Assembly (NCBI GenBank): GCA_000719695.1
Contig: JOHN01000090.1
Span: forward strand, 1-23,743
DNA from: Streptomyces sp. NRRL F-6131
GTDB lineage: Bacteria; Actinomycetota; Actinomycetes; Streptomycetales; Streptomycetaceae
Reading direction: 5' to 3'
Length of the DNA: 23,743 nucleotides
Part shown: positions 22,463 through 23,743 of the stretch, in pieces
How positions within the stretch are numbered: position 1 is the stretch's first letter
How the letters are laid out: each line of letters begins with the position of its first letter
The notes under the pieces: model-generated
Told to the model about the DNA's origin: nothing
Seen by the model: the letters and a program-made list of their open reading frames with translations, nothing else
Database searches by the model: none
Program-made: the position numbers and the translations under genes

Positions 22463-23743
22463 TGGCTGGCTCGACACCGTCCACCGCTGCACGAGGACGC
22501 GGCAGCGCCGGGTACGCCGCCGCGCAGGTCGGCGAACCGGATCTGCGGCTGCTGCTGGCGGGCCTGACCGCGGTGCGCGACGGCGACTTCGGGACCAGGC
22601 TGCCCGCGGACGCCGACGGGCTGCTCGGTGAGATCGCGACCGTGTTCAACGGCATGGTCGACCAGCTCTCGCACTTCACCTCGGAGGTCACCCGGGTGGC
22701 CCGGGAGGTCGGCACCGAGGGCCGGCTCGGCGGGCAGGCCCAGGTGCCGGGTGTGTCGGGGACGTGGGAGGACCTCACCGACTCGGTCAACGCGATGGCG
22801 GGCAACCTCACGACCCAGGTGCGGGACATCGCCCAGGTCGCGACCGCGGTGGCCAAGGGCGACCTCTCGCAGAAGATCACCGTCGACGCGCGCGGCGAGA
22901 TCCTGGAGCTGAAGAACACCGTCAACACGATGGTCGACCAGCTGTCGTCGTTCGCCGGTGAGGTGACCCGGGTGGCCCGCGAGGTCGGCACCGAGGGCAT
23001 CCTCGGCGGCCAGGCCGACGTCAAGGGCGTCTCGGGGACGTGGCGCGACCTCACCGACTCGGTCAACTTCATGGCCGGCAACCTCACCGGCCAGGTCCGG
23101 GCGATCGCGCAGGTCGCCACGGCGGTGGCCCGCGGCGACCTGTCGCAGAAGATCACCGTGACGGCCCGGGGCGAGATCCTGGAACTGAAGACGACCATCA
23201 ACACGATGGTCGACCAGCTGTCGTCGTTCGCCGGTGAGGTGACCCGGGTGGCCCGCGAGGTCGGCACCGAGGGCCGGCTCGGCGGGCAGGCGGACGTGCG
23301 GGACGTCTCGGGCACCTGGCGGGACCTCACCGAGTCCGTCAACGTGATGGCGGACAACCTCACCGCGCAGGTCCGGGCGATCGCCTCGGTGACCACCGCG
23401 GTCGCCGAGGGCGTCAACGTGATGGCCTCCAACCTCACCGGCCAGGTCCGTTCCATCGCCCAGGTCGCCACCGCGGTCGCCAGGGGCGACCTGTCGCAGA
23501 AGATCACCGTGGAGGCCAAGGGCGAGGTCGCGGCGCTGGCCGGCGTGATCAACACCATGGTGGACACGCTCTCCGCCTTCGCCGACGAGGTCACCCGGGT
23601 GGCCCGCGAGGTGGGCACCGAGGGGACGCTGGGCGGCCAGGCCAGGGTGCCGAACGTCGCCGGGACGTGGAAGGACCTCACCGACAACGTCAACTTCATG
23701 GCGCACAACCTGACCAGCCAGGTGCGCAACATCGCCCAGGTCA
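22463..23743 (+). CDS. Tandem-HAMP signalling protein, probably hybrid histidine kinase (3' partial)
   Basis: ATG at 22463 has GGAGG (22449-22453) 9 nt upstream; the frame is open to the window end (427 codons). There is no transmembrane segment: after [20 protein letters not shown] the protein enters HAMP-like helices ([19 protein letters not shown]). Repeats of 92 aa follow with [13 protein letters not shown], VSGTWxDLTDSVNxMAx[19 protein letters not shown] and [19 protein letters not shown] recurs at about 22684, 22960, 23236 and 23587. The last interval is 351 bp rather than 276 because of a 75-bp duplication. Related proteins continue into GAF, HisKA/HATPase and receiver domains, so a soluble sensor kinase is the likely identity, but no catalytic domain is visible here. 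Confidence 0.88.
23338..23487 (+). repeat. 75-bp in-frame tandem duplication within the HAMP array
   Basis: 23338-23412 and 23413-23487 encode [25 protein letters not shown] and [25 protein letters not shown], 25 residues each. Both begin GTCAACGTGATGGC. The first copy lacks the DLSQKITV connector that follows in other units. Confidence 0.85.

Overview
The window is very GC-rich actinobacterial chromosome, most like Streptomyces, Kitasatospora or a relative. This rests on third-position G/C bias, frequent GTG starts, GGAGG-type ribosome binding sites, a CinY-like secreted protein, the 56-aa Streptomyces-type 'hydrophobic protein' and a giant HAMP-array protein. No tRNA, rRNA, insertion sequence, phage gene or CRISPR array was seen.

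Layout. Positions 1-6589 hold the 3' part of a giant surface-protein gene: 16 near-identical DUF11-type repeats of 126-127 aa, one divergent repeat, and an LPPTG cell-wall anchor. Next on the + strand are an alpha/beta hydrolase (6799-7662), a CinY/Het-C-like secreted protein with a histidine-rich N-terminus (7811-8848) and a two-TM SPFH/band-7 protein (9055-9939). A minus-strand block follows: gcvH (9995-10378), a stand-alone infA paralogue (10619-10840) and a GNAT acetyltransferase (10956-11753). The GNAT gene is preceded by a 17-codon leader ORF (11808-11861), a hairpin that can mask its Shine-Dalgarno (SD) sequence, and a promoter of WhiB7/WblC type. Then come an MFS transporter (12346-13731), a MazG-like protein (14074-14403), and a minus-strand helix-turn-helix protein (14433-15284). 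A + strand cassette follows: secreted phosphoesterase, membrane-anchored beta-propeller and MFS transporter (15464-19277). After it lie a minus-strand methyltransferase (19367-20221), an RNA ligase fused to an AT-hook/ribbon-helix-helix-like domain (20545-21360), the 56-aa hydrophobic protein (21541-21711, minus), and the 5' end of a HAMP-repeat signalling protein that runs off the window (22463-23743).

Most genes look like single-gene transcription units separated by strong hairpins, some with perfect 13-23 bp stems. Two loci stand out. First, the GNAT locus has every part expected of an antibiotic-inducible translational attenuator: WblC-like promoter, leader peptide with a near-perfect SD, and a hairpin sequestering the next SD. 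Second, the RNA ligase gene joins a predicted DNA-binding N-terminus to a nucleotidyltransferase; its probably leaderless promoter is overlapped by a 22-bp imperfect palindrome, which suggests autoregulation, and an internal SD/ATG could give a ligase-only isoform. Functions are inferred by reading the sequences; no database search was run.
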